Origin: an uncultured Eubacteriaceae bacterium | GTDB taxonomy: Bacteria > Bacillota > Clostridia > Peptostreptococcales > Anaerovoracaceae | Direction: 5' to 3' | DNA length: 60,807 bases | NCBI GenBank assembly: GCA_903789635.1 | Contig: CAIFEY010000014.1 | Location: forward strand, 1-60,807 | In this document: positions 24,960 through 34,177 of the stretch, piece by piece | How positions within the stretch are numbered: position 1 is the stretch's first letter | How the letters are laid out: every line of letters starts with the position of its first letter | Notes under the pieces: generated by a model | What the model saw: the letters and a program-made list of their open reading frames with translations, nothing else | What the model was told of the DNA's origin: nothing | Databases searched by the model: none | Made by a program: the position numbers and the translations under genes

Positions 24960-27146
24960 ATGAACTTAACACCCTATAGATATGCGATATGCGAATTGAG
25001 AGAGACGGCCATGGATATTGAGCTTAATCAACGAGAACTGCACCAGTATTACGACAAGGTTGAGGGCGGAATCTGCCTGTTTTCCACGGACATGAAGGAG
25101 AGAATCCTCTTCATCAGCGACGGAATACGGGAGCTTTACGAATGTGAGACGGAGGAGGGGTTCTACGCCAGGACGGGCGGAACCTTCCGGGGGATGGTCA
25201 GCGAGGAGGATTATGTCTCGCTGGATGAACTCTTTGTCTCCGAGGCGGAGAACAAGAAGGGCTACCGCGCGATAAGGTTCAGCTTTTACAACAAGAAGAA
25301 TGAACTCAAGCACCTCGAGGGCGCGTTTAGGCACATGGAGGTCCCGAACTACGGGCTCGTCTGGATCATGCACCTGGTCCCGCAGGAAGAGTGGAACTGG
25401 GCACTGAAGTCGGACGACCTGACGGGATTCCTGAGCATGCACGAGCTGCTCCTTCTGATCAAGAAGAAAATAGAGAGTGCTAAGGACCCGCTGGCAGTCA
25501 CCGATTACTGCACGGTATACTTTAACATTGCCAATTTCAAGGAGTATAACCGTTCCGAGGGAATCCGAGCGGGAGACCGGTGCCTGGAGAAGACGGCAGA
25601 GGTCATCCGCAAGGTGTTCCCGGACATGGCGTTCGCGCACGTTTCCGCGGACGGGTTCGCCGGCCTGGTGGAGACGGAGAATGTCTTTGCCGACGCCGAG
25701 CATGTCTGCAGTGAGATGAATGCATATATCGGCAACCCGAGCGTCATGATGAAGAGCGGAATCTGCTTCATGGAGGGAGAAGGAACCATGGAGGCCGTCC
25801 GCTACGCCTTCGACATGGCAAAGATCGCGTGTGACACGATCAAGCGTGACGTCAGGAAGGACTACGCGGTATACACGGAGCAGATCGGCCGTTCTCTCGA
25901 GATGCGCATGTACATCCTGAAGAACTTCAACCGGGCGCTGGAGGAAGGCCACATTCAGGTCTACTTCCAGCCGGTTATCCGGACGCTGTCGGGCAAGGTC
26001 TGCGGACTGGAGGCCCTGGCGCGGTGGAACGACCCGGAGATGGGCATGATCTCGCCGGGAACCTTCGTCCCTGTCCTGGAGGACGCGCGCCTGATCGACA
26101 GGCTGGACCAGTTCATGATCCAGAGCGTCGGAAAGATTCTGGGCGATCAGAAGAAGAACGGCGTGCCGATGCTCCCGATCTCCTTCAACCTGTCCAGGCT
26201 GGACTTCGACCTGATGAACCCAGTTGAGATCGTCGAGCGGACCGTGGAGGAAAACGACATCCCGCGTTCCTTTATGAGGATCGAGGTCACGGAGTCTGCG
26301 CTGGTGCACGACCAGTTCCACCTGATGGACATGCTGTCCCGCCTGCACGAGATCGGCTACCAGGTCTGGCTGGACGACTTCGGCAGCGCCTATTCCTCGC
26401 TGAATGTCCTGCACAACTACCACTTCGACGAGATGAAGATCGACATGGCCTTCTTCCGCAACTTCAACACGACGGGGAAGAAGATCATCGAGGGAATCAT
26501 CCTGATGGCCAAGACGCTGGGCGTGCACACGCTGGCGGAGGGCGTCGAGGACGAGGCGCAGGCTGAATTTCTGAAGAATGTAGGATGTGAGAAGATTCAG
26601 GGCTACTGCTACTGCAGGCCGATGCCGCTCGAGGACATGTACCGCCACTTTAAGGAGACCGGCATGGAGATGGAGACGCGCCGCGAGGAGACGGTCTTTG
26701 ATGAAGCGGGTCTGCTCAATATGCTTTCAGAAACCCCGACGGCGGTTGTCGTCTACGACGGCGAGTACGCCCAGATCCTCAACGCGAACCACGCTTACAT
26801 GAACACGCTGCACACGGTCGGAACGACCAGGCTCGCACAGGCGAATCACACGCTGCGCGACCCGAACAACATGACGATGCTGCGCAAGTTCAAGACCATG
26901 ATCGATAAGATGATCATGGCGGAAGATGAGGAGGACCGCAAGACATCCTTCACTTATGTCGACCGCGGTGAGTACCTGCGTCTGAATGCGAGGCTGGTCA
27001 CCGGCCTGGAGGGGATCTGGATCTTCCGCGTGGAGCTGTACAACATCACGGCGGACCACGATATCCAGGACTCCCGAACGATGGACAAGGTGCTCCGGAA
27101 CATCCTGGCGGACTTCCAGGGCATTTACTACATGAACTACGACTAG
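24960..27146 (+). CDS. Sensor, degenerate GGDEF and EAL protein (5' part of a TAG-interrupted gene)
   Basis: The 728 residues hold an N-terminal PAS-like domain (about 20-140), a GGDEF-like domain (about 150-300) whose signature is reduced to SADGF and so is probably inactive, and an EAL phosphodiesterase domain (about 320-570). The EAL catalytic residues are kept: QPV, LEALARW, EVTES, WLDDFGSAYSS, KIDMAF, AEGVED and QGY. It should degrade c-di-GMP. A second PAS-like domain (about 580-700) follows, and then a new domain begins (ILADFQGIYYMNYD) and is cut by TAG at 27144-27146. The next codons continue in the same frame and complete that domain. The first ATG has a poor ribosome binding site; 25011 is an alternative start. 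Confidence 0.8.
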   Translation: MNLTPYRYAICELRETAMDIELNQRELHQYYDKVEGGICLFSTDMKERILFISDGIRELYECETEEGFYARTGGTFRGMVSEEDYVSLDELFVSEAENKKGYRAIRFSFYNKKNELKHLEGAFRHMEVPNYGLVWIMHLVPQEEWNWALKSDDLTGFLSMHELLLLIKKKIESAKDPLAVTDYCTVYFNIANFKEYNRSEGIRAGDRCLEKTAEVIRKVFPDMAFAHVSADGFAGLVETENVFADAEHVCSEMNAYIGNPSVMMKSGICFMEGEGTMEAVRYAFDMAKIACDTIKRDVRKDYAVYTEQIGRSLEMRMYILKNFNRALEEGHIQVYFQPVIRTLSGKVCGLEALARWNDPEMGMISPGTFVPVLEDARLIDRLDQFMIQSVGKILGDQKKNGVPMLPISFNLSRLDFDLMNPVEIVERTVEENDIPRSFMRIEVTESALVHDQFHLMDMLSRLHEIGYQVWLDDFGSAYSSLNVLHNYHFDEMKIDMAFFRNFNTTGKKIIEGIILMAKTLGVHTLAEGVEDEAQAEFLKNVGCEKIQGYCYCRPMPLEDMYRHFKETGMEMETRREETVFDEAGLLNMLSETPTAVVVYDGEYAQILNANHAYMNTLHTVGTTRLAQANHTLRDPNNMTMLRKFKTMIDKMIMAEDEEDRKTSFTYVDRGEYLRLNARLVTGLEGIWIFRVELYNITADHDIQDSRTMDKVLRNILADFQGIYYMNYD
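27144..27146 (+). other. In-frame TAG separating two halves of one signalling gene
   Basis: The flanking frames are the same. Upstream reads YYMNYD, downstream DYVKLLM, together making the YY-N-D-Y start of a common PAS-like sensor domain. There is no ribosome binding site for the downstream part. TAG is an ordinary stop in this window (purC, pepD and others end with it), so a nonsense mutation, a sequencing error or readthrough are the options. Confidence 0.8.
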
Positions 27147-27152
27147 GACTAC

Positions 27153-29771
27153 GTGAAGCTTCTGATGACGATGATCTCCGACCTGGATGTCGGGCAGCAG
27201 CTGGACGGCATCGCGGAGACGATCCGGAAATATGCGAAACGATACATCTACAGCGGAGACCGGGAGCGGTTCATGATCTTCGCGGACCAGGAACGGCTCT
27301 ACGCGCAGGCGGCCAGGACCAGGCGCGGCGCAGCTGCATCGCTGTTCCGTGTGAAGCAGAGGAACGGGGACTACAACTGGTGCGTATTCAACGTGCAGAT
27401 CCCGTATAAGAATAAGGAAAAGGCACTTCTGGTCAGCGTCAGGGATGTCATCAGCGAATATACGGAAGGCTGGGACGAGCAGTTTTCAGAATTTGCAGCT
27501 TCGTACGGCTATTTTCTGTCGACGAAAAAAGACGTCAAAGAAGAGTACGCGGACGATATCCTGCAGGCGATCTGCCAGCAGTCCGACCTCAAGATGTACT
27601 GGAAGGACACCGACCGGCGCATCCGCGGCATGACCGACGCGTTCTACCAGTACTTCGGATTCCCTAACGACTCGGAACTGATCGGAAGGACAGACGAGGA
27701 GATCGGCTGGTTCATCGACAGTGCACAGCCGCGCCGCACGGAAGATGCCGTTCTGACAAAGGGTGAAATTTCCAGAGACGAGTACGTGCAGTGCCTGGTC
27801 GGAGGAAGGCCGCGCCGCTTCCCGATGACGCGGTTCCCGGTTTACCACGGAAATAAGATCCAGGGGCTGATCGGATACTTCCGGGACGACGCGGATGACG
27901 CGAAGGCCAGGCAGGCCAGGCTGGTCGACCCGCAGACCGGACTCCTGAACTACGAGGGCGCGATGATCGCGGGCGTGCAGTTCAGCGATAACTTCCGCGC
28001 GCACGGGGAGGACTACGTCGGCGTCCTGATGGAGGTTGCCGAGTACGAATTCCTGAAGTCCTCCTACGGCGAGGTCGTGGGGAACAAGCTGCTGAAGAAG
28101 ATCACGGAGATCATCCTGGATGAGTCCGGCTGCACCGGTGCCGTGGGAAGGATCGGCAGCTGCTGCTTCGTCCTCTTCCGCAAGTATCAGGATACGGAGG
28201 AAGTGTACCGAAGGCTGAAAGAGATTGCAGACAAAGTTCGCGCGATCAAGGAGATCGAGGGATACAGCTGCACGATGTACCTGCAGTACTCCGTCGTCTG
28301 GAGCCGTGAGGTCAGAAGCATAGACGAGATGATCGCACTGATGAAGGAGCGTCTGACCGACGCCGGGCGCAATCACTACGGCGAGTCGACCTACACCGGA
28401 GACCGCATCGTATTCGAGCGCGAGAAGTTCGACACGATGCCGGAGAACGTCGTGATGTCGGACCCGGAGACGCACGAGCTGGTCTATATGAACGAGTCGG
28501 CCAAGAAGGCGCTGTCCCTGCCGATGGACTTCTCCTGCTCGGGCAAGAAATGCTACCAGGTGCTCGAGGGCATGGAAAATCCTTGCACGAACTGCAATGC
28601 GGCGGAGCTTAAGCGCAGCCGCTTCGCATCACGTTTCCATCACTGCAGGATGATGTCCACAGACCAGATGGTCCGCGACACGATGGTGACGTGGAAGGGC
28701 AAGGAGCTCCGTTTCTCGATGAGCTTCAACATCCAGGACTACATCAACATGGATGTCGAGGCGAACCGCGTCCTGTTCCAGGAGGCGGAGGTCAACGACA
28801 CGATCGCCGTGGGAATGCGGGAGCAGGACCCGAATATCGGCATCAATAAGATGATCAAGAAGGTCGGAAGCAGCCTGGACGCGGCACGCGTGCTGCTGTT
28901 CGAGCCGCGCGAGGACGGAAGACTCCGCTGCACCTACGAGTGGAATGCGGAGGGGCAGGTCCCGGCGATCGACCGCCTGAAGGACGTCTCGATCAGGGAA
29001 GTCCTGCCGTTCCACAAGCAGTTCTCCGTGCATCCGGTCATCATGATCCAGGACTGGGAGGAATGGACGGTTGCTTCAGGATGGGACAACCGCAACTTCG
29101 TGCTCAACGGCGCGGATAACGTTATCTCCGGCCACATGGTGATGTCGGGCAACACGGTAGGCTACACACTGATGATCGGCGCCAACGAGCGTGCGTTCAG
29201 TTCCGGCAGGAACCTGCTGCTGACGCTGCTGCGCTTCCTCGCGATCATGCTCAGGAATCGTGACACGATCAAGACGCTGCAGCAGTCCGGAAGCAAGGAT
29301 ATCATGACCGGCGCGGGAAACCGAAGGGCGTTCCTGCAGAAGATCGAGGACATGCCGGACGGAAAGACCTTAACCTTCGTCTTCGGCGACGTCAACGGCC
29401 TGAAGAGGATGAACGACGTGGAGGGACACCTGGCGGGCGACCGCCTGCTCCAGGATGCTTCCGGCGTCATGCTCCGTAGGGGAGACGCGGAGCACGTCTT
29501 CCGCATGGGAGGAGACGAGTTCCTGTATCTCGCGGAGAATACCGATGAAGAGCACGCGAGGAGGCTGATGAAGGATCTCCGCCGAGACTACGACCGCGAG
29601 AAGATCAGCATGGCGTTAGGATGCGTCACGGTCAGGACGCCGATCGAGAACATCGACGAGGTGCTGATGGATGTCGACAGCGAGATGTACCTCGATAAGG
29701 AGAAGCAGAAACAGGTCCGCCGCCGGAAGACCGGTGAAGAGGGAATGGCAAAAGAAAAACAGCAGTTCTAA
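27153..29771 (+). CDS. Multi-sensor diguanylate cyclase (3' part of a TAG-interrupted gene)
   Basis: The 872 residues are in the same frame as the preceding gene. The first ~100 complete the sensor domain begun before the TAG. Then come another PAS-like domain (about 140-250), a degenerate GGDEF-like domain (about 265-400; the signature is replaced by RIGSCCF), a PAS domain with a cysteine pair region (KCYQVLEGMENPCTNC, about 430-530), a GAF-like domain (about 545-690), and a C-terminal GGDEF domain with intact FRMGGDEFLYL near residue 785, probably an active c-di-GMP synthase. The GTG at 27153 has no ribosome binding site, so independent translation is doubtful. The whole locus would encode about 1,600 residues. 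Confidence 0.75.
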   Translation: MKLLMTMISDLDVGQQLDGIAETIRKYAKRYIYSGDRERFMIFADQERLYAQAARTRRGAAASLFRVKQRNGDYNWCVFNVQIPYKNKEKALLVSVRDVISEYTEGWDEQFSEFAASYGYFLSTKKDVKEEYADDILQAICQQSDLKMYWKDTDRRIRGMTDAFYQYFGFPNDSELIGRTDEEIGWFIDSAQPRRTEDAVLTKGEISRDEYVQCLVGGRPRRFPMTRFPVYHGNKIQGLIGYFRDDADDAKARQARLVDPQTGLLNYEGAMIAGVQFSDNFRAHGEDYVGVLMEVAEYEFLKSSYGEVVGNKLLKKITEIILDESGCTGAVGRIGSCCFVLFRKYQDTEEVYRRLKEIADKVRAIKEIEGYSCTMYLQYSVVWSREVRSIDEMIALMKERLTDAGRNHYGESTYTGDRIVFEREKFDTMPENVVMSDPETHELVYMNESAKKALSLPMDFSCSGKKCYQVLEGMENPCTNCNAAELKRSRFASRFHHCRMMSTDQMVRDTMVTWKGKELRFSMSFNIQDYINMDVEANRVLFQEAEVNDTIAVGMREQDPNIGINKMIKKVGSSLDAARVLLFEPREDGRLRCTYEWNAEGQVPAIDRLKDVSIREVLPFHKQFSVHPVIMIQDWEEWTVASGWDNRNFVLNGADNVISGHMVMSGNTVGYTLMIGANERAFSSGRNLLLTLLRFLAIMLRNRDTIKTLQQSGSKDIMTGAGNRRAFLQKIEDMPDGKTLTFVFGDVNGLKRMNDVEGHLAGDRLLQDASGVMLRRGDAEHVFRMGGDEFLYLAENTDEEHARRLMKDLRRDYDREKISMALGCVTVRTPIENIDEVLMDVDSEMYLDKEKQKQVRRRKTGEEGMAKEKQQF

Positions 29772-29840
29772 CGGCTGTATTGATTAAGGAAAAATAAAGG
29801 AAAAATAATAGATGAAAGCGGGATCGGGAAGCTGCACGCC

Positions 29841-29869
29841 TTGAATAAATAATGTTTATCTTGTAAAAT
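29841..29869 (+). promoter_or_regulatory. Promoter of cdaA-cdaR
   Basis: TTGAAT (29841-29846), 17 bases, TAAAAT (29864-29869), 33 bp before the cdaA start. Confidence 0.65.
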
Positions 29870-29901
29870 AGGATAGATATCTTGGAAGGAAAGGAGCAGT
29901 G

Positions 29902-30759
29902 ATGAAGGACTATATTTTGACGCTTATATCGAGTATCCGGATCAATGATGTCCTGGATATCCTGATCACCGCTTTTGTCATATATAAAATACTTGGATTC
30001 ATCAAACAGACCAGGGCTCAGCAGCTGGTAAAGGGACTGCTGATCATCGTCGTCGCGTACTTCGCGTCGGACATCCTGGGTCTGAATACGATCAACTGGC
30101 TGCTGAAGGGGCTGTTCACGTTCGGGCTGTTCGCCATCGTGGTCATCTTCCAGCCGGAACTCAGGCGAGGGCTGGAGTTCATGGGACGCAGCAAGTTCGC
30201 GGTCGGGCCGATCTCACAGCTCGATTCGGAGAAAGCCAAGTATATTGTCGATGAAATATCCAGCGCGGCGGGTGAGTTTTCTCAGAGCAGAACCGGCGCG
30301 CTTATTGTATTTGAACGGGAAATCGCGCTCGACGACATTGCGGAGTCGGGCACGCGGCTGAACGCGGAGATCAGCGCGCAGCTCCTGGGGAACATCTTCT
30401 ACGAGGGCGCGCCGCTTCACGACGGGGCGGTGATCATCAGGAGCGACCAGATCTACGCTGCCGGGTGTGTTTTGCCGCTGACGGAGAACAAGAACCTGAA
30501 CAAGAGCCTCGGGACCAGGCACAGGGCAGGGATCGGCGTGAGTGAGCGCTCGGACGCCCTCGTGCTGATCGTCAGCGAGGAGACAGGAATCATCTCTGTC
30601 GCGGAGGACGGACGCCTGCGCCGCTTCCTGGATGAGAAAGACGTGGAGAAGATTTTGCTCGGCATGTATCTGACCGGAAAGGATGAGGATCACTCCTTCA
30701 AGTTCAGCAAGATCTTTGAGCGCCTGAAGAAAGGAAGTGACCACAAGAATGCTGAATAG
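29902..30759 (+). CDS. cdaA: Diadenylate cyclase CdaA
   Basis: A 285-residue membrane enzyme that makes c-di-AMP from two ATP. Three N-terminal membrane helices (about 10-80) precede a DisA_N domain with the hallmarks GAPLHDGAVII and LGTRHRAGIG, then SEETGIISVA. c-di-AMP controls potassium, osmotic balance and wall homeostasis. The ATG at 29902 follows AAGGAG by five bases; a GTG at 29899 is an alternative. cdaR overlaps the stop by 11 bp. The order glmM-(c-di-GMP gene)-cdaA-cdaR-glmS resembles the classic cdaA-cdaR-glmM locus with glmM displaced. Confidence 0.95.
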   Translation: MKDYILTLISSIRINDVLDILITAFVIYKILGFIKQTRAQQLVKGLLIIVVAYFASDILGLNTINWLLKGLFTFGLFAIVVIFQPELRRGLEFMGRSKFAVGPISQLDSEKAKYIVDEISSAAGEFSQSRTGALIVFEREIALDDIAESGTRLNAEISAQLLGNIFYEGAPLHDGAVIIRSDQIYAAGCVLPLTENKNLNKSLGTRHRAGIGVSERSDALVLIVSEETGIISVAEDGRLRRFLDEKDVEKILLGMYLTGKDEDHSFKFSKIFERLKKGSDHKNAE

Positions 30760-31942
30760 CAGAAAGAGCAAGATCATCATTTCTCTGATTGTGGCCATCG
30801 CGCTCTGGGCGTACGTCGTCGGGGAGATCGACCCGAGGATCAAGAAGACGTACCACAGCGTCCCGATCAGGTATACGAACGAGCAGACTCTGGTCGAGAA
30901 GGGGCTGTCGATTTACTCGGTCTCCGAGAAGCAGATGTCGGTCACTCTCTCCGGAAAGCGCAGCATGTTTACGCGCATGGATTCCAGCCAGCTGTACGGG
31001 CAGGTCGACCTGTCGGATGCGGCGGTCGGGACCAACGAGCTGGCGGTCGAGCTGAATGTACCGGGAGGCCTGGAGTCGACGCACCAGAGCCTGACCAAGG
31101 TCGTGGTCAGGGTTGAGCAGCGTGTCAGTCAGAAGCGGGCGATCCAGGTCAGCTACATGGGCAACTACGACAGCGGCGAGGAGCCGACAACCCTGTCCAT
31201 CAGCCCGGCATCGGTCACGGTGAGCGGGGCGGAGTCCCTCGTGAAGAAGGTTTCCTACGTCCGCGCGACAGTCCAGAAGAAGCAGCTGACCGGTGATGCG
31301 AGGATTGTTACGGCGTCCCTGAAGCCGGTGGACAGCAAGGGATACGAGGTCAGGAATGTGACCCTGTCGCAGCAGACCGTGCACATCCGGACGGCGCTGT
31401 ATAAGACGAAGAGTGTGAAGCTGAACCTGTCTGTGACGGGCGGCAGCGACGGCACCAAGACCTACGACGCGCCGGACCGCATCAACATCAAGGGCCCGTC
31501 CTCCAGCCTGAAAAAGATCAGCGAGATCGACACGAAGGATATCGACATCTCGAACATCGATCACGATCAGGACGTCGCCATCGAGCCGATTCTGCCGGAC
31601 GGCGTTCAGCTCGCCTCGGATTCCGAGGATCTGAAGCTCAGCGTGCACGTCAAGAACGCGGAATCATCGAAGAGCTTCACCTTTGACAGCTCGGACGTCG
31701 AGATTCAGGACCTCGGCTCGGATTACTCGGCGACGGTTGAGGGCGAGAGCGTGAAGATCACGGTCTACGGCTCGAAATCGCAGATCGACGCGATCGGCAA
31801 GGGCGACATCAGCCTGTCTGCAGCCGCGGGCGGCCTCAGCGAGGGGACGCACGACCTGCCGGTGGCGGCGTCGTGTTCGAAGAAGTATTCGGACATGAGC
31901 ATCTCGCCGCAGACGGTCAGCGTGCACATCGTGAAGTCATAA
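30749..31942 (+). CDS. cdaR: YbbR-domain regulator of CdaA
   Basis: A 397-residue extracytoplasmic protein with one N-terminal membrane anchor (about 8-28) and four tandem YbbR domains of roughly 85 residues, visible from repeating PxxVxVxG patterns such as ISPASVTVSGAESLVKKV and ISPQTVSVHIV at the end. CdaR binds CdaA at the membrane and adjusts c-di-AMP synthesis. The ATG at 30749 lies within the end of cdaA; an in-frame GTG at 30737 directly abuts AAGGAA and is less likely. Confidence 0.9.
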   Translation: MLNSRKSKIIISLIVAIALWAYVVGEIDPRIKKTYHSVPIRYTNEQTLVEKGLSIYSVSEKQMSVTLSGKRSMFTRMDSSQLYGQVDLSDAAVGTNELAVELNVPGGLESTHQSLTKVVVRVEQRVSQKRAIQVSYMGNYDSGEEPTTLSISPASVTVSGAESLVKKVSYVRATVQKKQLTGDARIVTASLKPVDSKGYEVRNVTLSQQTVHIRTALYKTKSVKLNLSVTGGSDGTKTYDAPDRINIKGPSSSLKKISEIDTKDIDISNIDHDQDVAIEPILPDGVQLASDSEDLKLSVHVKNAESSKSFTFDSSDVEIQDLGSDYSATVEGESVKITVYGSKSQIDAIGKGDISLSAAAGGLSEGTHDLPVAASCSKKYSDMSISPQTVSVHIVKS

Positions 31943-32077
31943 TTTGACGCAGGGGCGTGTATACATGGTGCAGACCGGGTAATCTTTATGGGATTGCGGG
32001 ACGTAGGGCTGCGGAACGCGCGGTGACGCATTCGGCGGTCTGACGGAGTCATCGAACAGCAGAAAAGTGGTTTCCCT

Positions 32078-32100
32078 GCCCGGGTGGATTTTGCCTTAGG
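32078..32100. repeat. Short dispersed repeat, copy before glmS
   Basis: CCGGGTGGATTTTGCCTTAG recurs in similar form near 46270 (CCGGGTGGATTTTGTCTGAA) and 7117 (GGGCGTGGATTTTGTCTGAG), each time 100-230 bp before a start codon. The first two also share CAGAA and TGGTTT-like context just upstream. Confidence 0.55.
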
Positions 32101-32207
32101 GGCGGCGGAAAAAATGGATAAATAAGGAAAATGAAGCGGAAACCCCGGTGCCTTCAAGGGCATCGGGAATTCTGCGGTTTAAAGGGAAATTCAGAAAGGA
32201 ATCAGCT

Positions 32208-34043
32208 ATGTGTGGAATTGTTGGATATACGGGTCATCAGCCGGCCAAGGAGATCATCATTGACGGCTTGAGGAAGCTGGAGTACAGAGGGTATGACTCG
32301 GCGGGAATTGCGCTCCTGGAGGGGGATCACGTCGTCGTCCGCAAGAAGAAGGGCAAGATCGCGAACCTCGAGAAGGCGATTGCGGGCGAGAAGTTTTATG
32401 CGACGACAGGAATCGGCCACACGCGCTGGGCGACACACGGCGCACCGACGGACGGCAACGCGCATCCGCACATCAGCCAGGACGGGAAGATCGCCGTCGT
32501 CCACAACGGAATCATCGAGAACTACATGGAGCTGAAGGAGAAGCTGGAGAAGGAGCACGGAATCACGTTCCGCTCCGAGACCGACACGGAGGTCATCGCG
32601 CAGATCCTGGGCGTCCTGCATCAGGAGAAGAAGAGCCTGCAGGAGTGCGTTTACGAGGCATCGAAGGTGATGAAGGGCGCGTACACGTTCGCCGCGATCT
32701 GCGAGGACGAGCCGGACCGCATCGTCGCGTTCAGAAAGGACACGCCGCTGATCGCAGGGATCGGTGACGGATGCAACTTCCTGGCTTCCGACGTGACGCC
32801 GCTGCTGAAGTACCTGGACGAGATCTACCTGATCGACAACGGCGAGATGATCGTCTGCACGCCGGACAGGATCGAGATCTTCGACGAGGACGGCAAGCCG
32901 GTCCACAAGGATTCTCTGCACGTCAACTGGAGCGTCGAGGACGCACAGAAGGGCGGCTACCAGCACTTCATGCTGAAGGAGATCAACGAGCAGCCGAAGG
33001 CCGTTTCCGAGACACTGGGAAGGCGCCTGGACGACGGCAACCACGTGCACCTGGACGGGATTTCTTTGACAAAGGAAGACCTGGCCAATATCAATAAGAT
33101 CGACATCGTCGCCTGCGGAACTGCCTATCACGCGGGTCTGATCGGAAAGTACCTGATCGAGAAGTTCGCGGGCATCCCGGTCGAGGTCGACGTCGCCTCG
33201 GAGTACCGCTACAGGGACCCGCTGGTCGACGAGCACACGCTGTTCATCGCGGTCAGCCAGTCGGGCGAGACGCTGGACACGCTGATGTCCCTGAGAGAGG
33301 CCAAGTCCAAGGGTGCAAGGGTCCTCTCGATCGTCAACGTCGTCGGCAGCTCGGTCGCGAGGGAGTCGGACGACGTCTTCTACACCTGGGCGGGACCGGA
33401 GATCGCCGTCGCGTCCACCAAGGCGTACACGACGCAGCTGATCTGCATGTACCTGCTCGCGCTGTACATCGGCCGCCTGAACGACCACATCACCGAGGAG
33501 TACTCGCAGAAGGTCATCGCCGAGCTGAAACAGCTGCCGGACAAGATCCAGGACGTCCTGGACCACTCCTCCTCCGTCGAGAGCATGGCCAAGCTGCTCT
33601 ACAACCGCCAGCAGGTCTTCTACATCGGCAGGGGCCTGGACGCCTCCGTCGCATACGAGGGTTCGCTCAAGCTGAAGGAGATCAGCTATATCAATTCGTT
33701 CGCGATTGCCGCGGGTGAGCTGAAGCACGGCACCATCGCGCTGATCGAGCCGGAGACGACCGTGATCGCGATCGCGACGCAGGACTTCCTCTATCCTAAG
33801 ATGTACTCCAACATCGAGGAGATCAGGGCCCGCCATGCGCACATCATCTCGCTGGTGAAGAAGGGCCACGAGGACATCCGGAAGATCAGCACGGACGTGC
33901 TCGAGATCCCGGACTGCATGGACGAGGTCGCGCCGGTGCTGGCCATCGTGCCGTTGCAGCTTTTCTCGTACTACATGGCGAGAGAGCGCGGCGAGAACAT
34001 CGACAAGCCGAGAAACCTGGCCAAGTCCGTCACTGTTGAGTAG
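32208..34043 (+). CDS. glmS: Glutamine--fructose-6-phosphate aminotransferase (isomerizing)
   Basis: A 611-residue enzyme making glucosamine-6-phosphate, the first step to UDP-GlcNAc. The N-terminal class II glutaminase domain begins with the catalytic cysteine directly after the initiator (MCGIVGYTG); two SIS sugar-isomerase domains follow (about 285-420 and 455-600; SQSGETLDT is in the first). The ATG at 32208 follows AGAAAGGAATCAGCT and is fixed by the need for Cys2. The leader at 32110-32207 does not show the conserved core of a glmS ribozyme. A hairpin CCGGTGCC-TTCAA-GGGCATCGG lies at about 32143-32165. Confidence 0.96.
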   Translation: MCGIVGYTGHQPAKEIIIDGLRKLEYRGYDSAGIALLEGDHVVVRKKKGKIANLEKAIAGEKFYATTGIGHTRWATHGAPTDGNAHPHISQDGKIAVVHNGIIENYMELKEKLEKEHGITFRSETDTEVIAQILGVLHQEKKSLQECVYEASKVMKGAYTFAAICEDEPDRIVAFRKDTPLIAGIGDGCNFLASDVTPLLKYLDEIYLIDNGEMIVCTPDRIEIFDEDGKPVHKDSLHVNWSVEDAQKGGYQHFMLKEINEQPKAVSETLGRRLDDGNHVHLDGISLTKEDLANINKIDIVACGTAYHAGLIGKYLIEKFAGIPVEVDVASEYRYRDPLVDEHTLFIAVSQSGETLDTLMSLREAKSKGARVLSIVNVVGSSVARESDDVFYTWAGPEIAVASTKAYTTQLICMYLLALYIGRLNDHITEEYSQKVIAELKQLPDKIQDVLDHSSSVESMAKLLYNRQQVFYIGRGLDASVAYEGSLKLKEISYINSFAIAAGELKHGTIALIEPETTVIAIATQDFLYPKMYSNIEEIRARHAHIISLVKKGHEDIRKISTDVLEIPDCMDEVAPVLAIVPLQLFSYYMARERGENIDKPRNLAKSVTVE

Positions 34044-34177
34044 GACGGGCCTGAGAATCCGACAGAGATTAAGAACGAGAGTCGTAACGAGAAGAATCGA
34101 AGAAGTGAACGCGCAGACAGAACGCGAAGAGAAATAGAATAAGAAATGAAGAGAGGAAATGAGGAGGAACAATATTC

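Noticed and set aside
32110-32207. glmS ribozyme before glmS
   Set aside because: The leader lacks the conserved ribozyme core and double-pseudoknot sequence; only a simple hairpin is visible.
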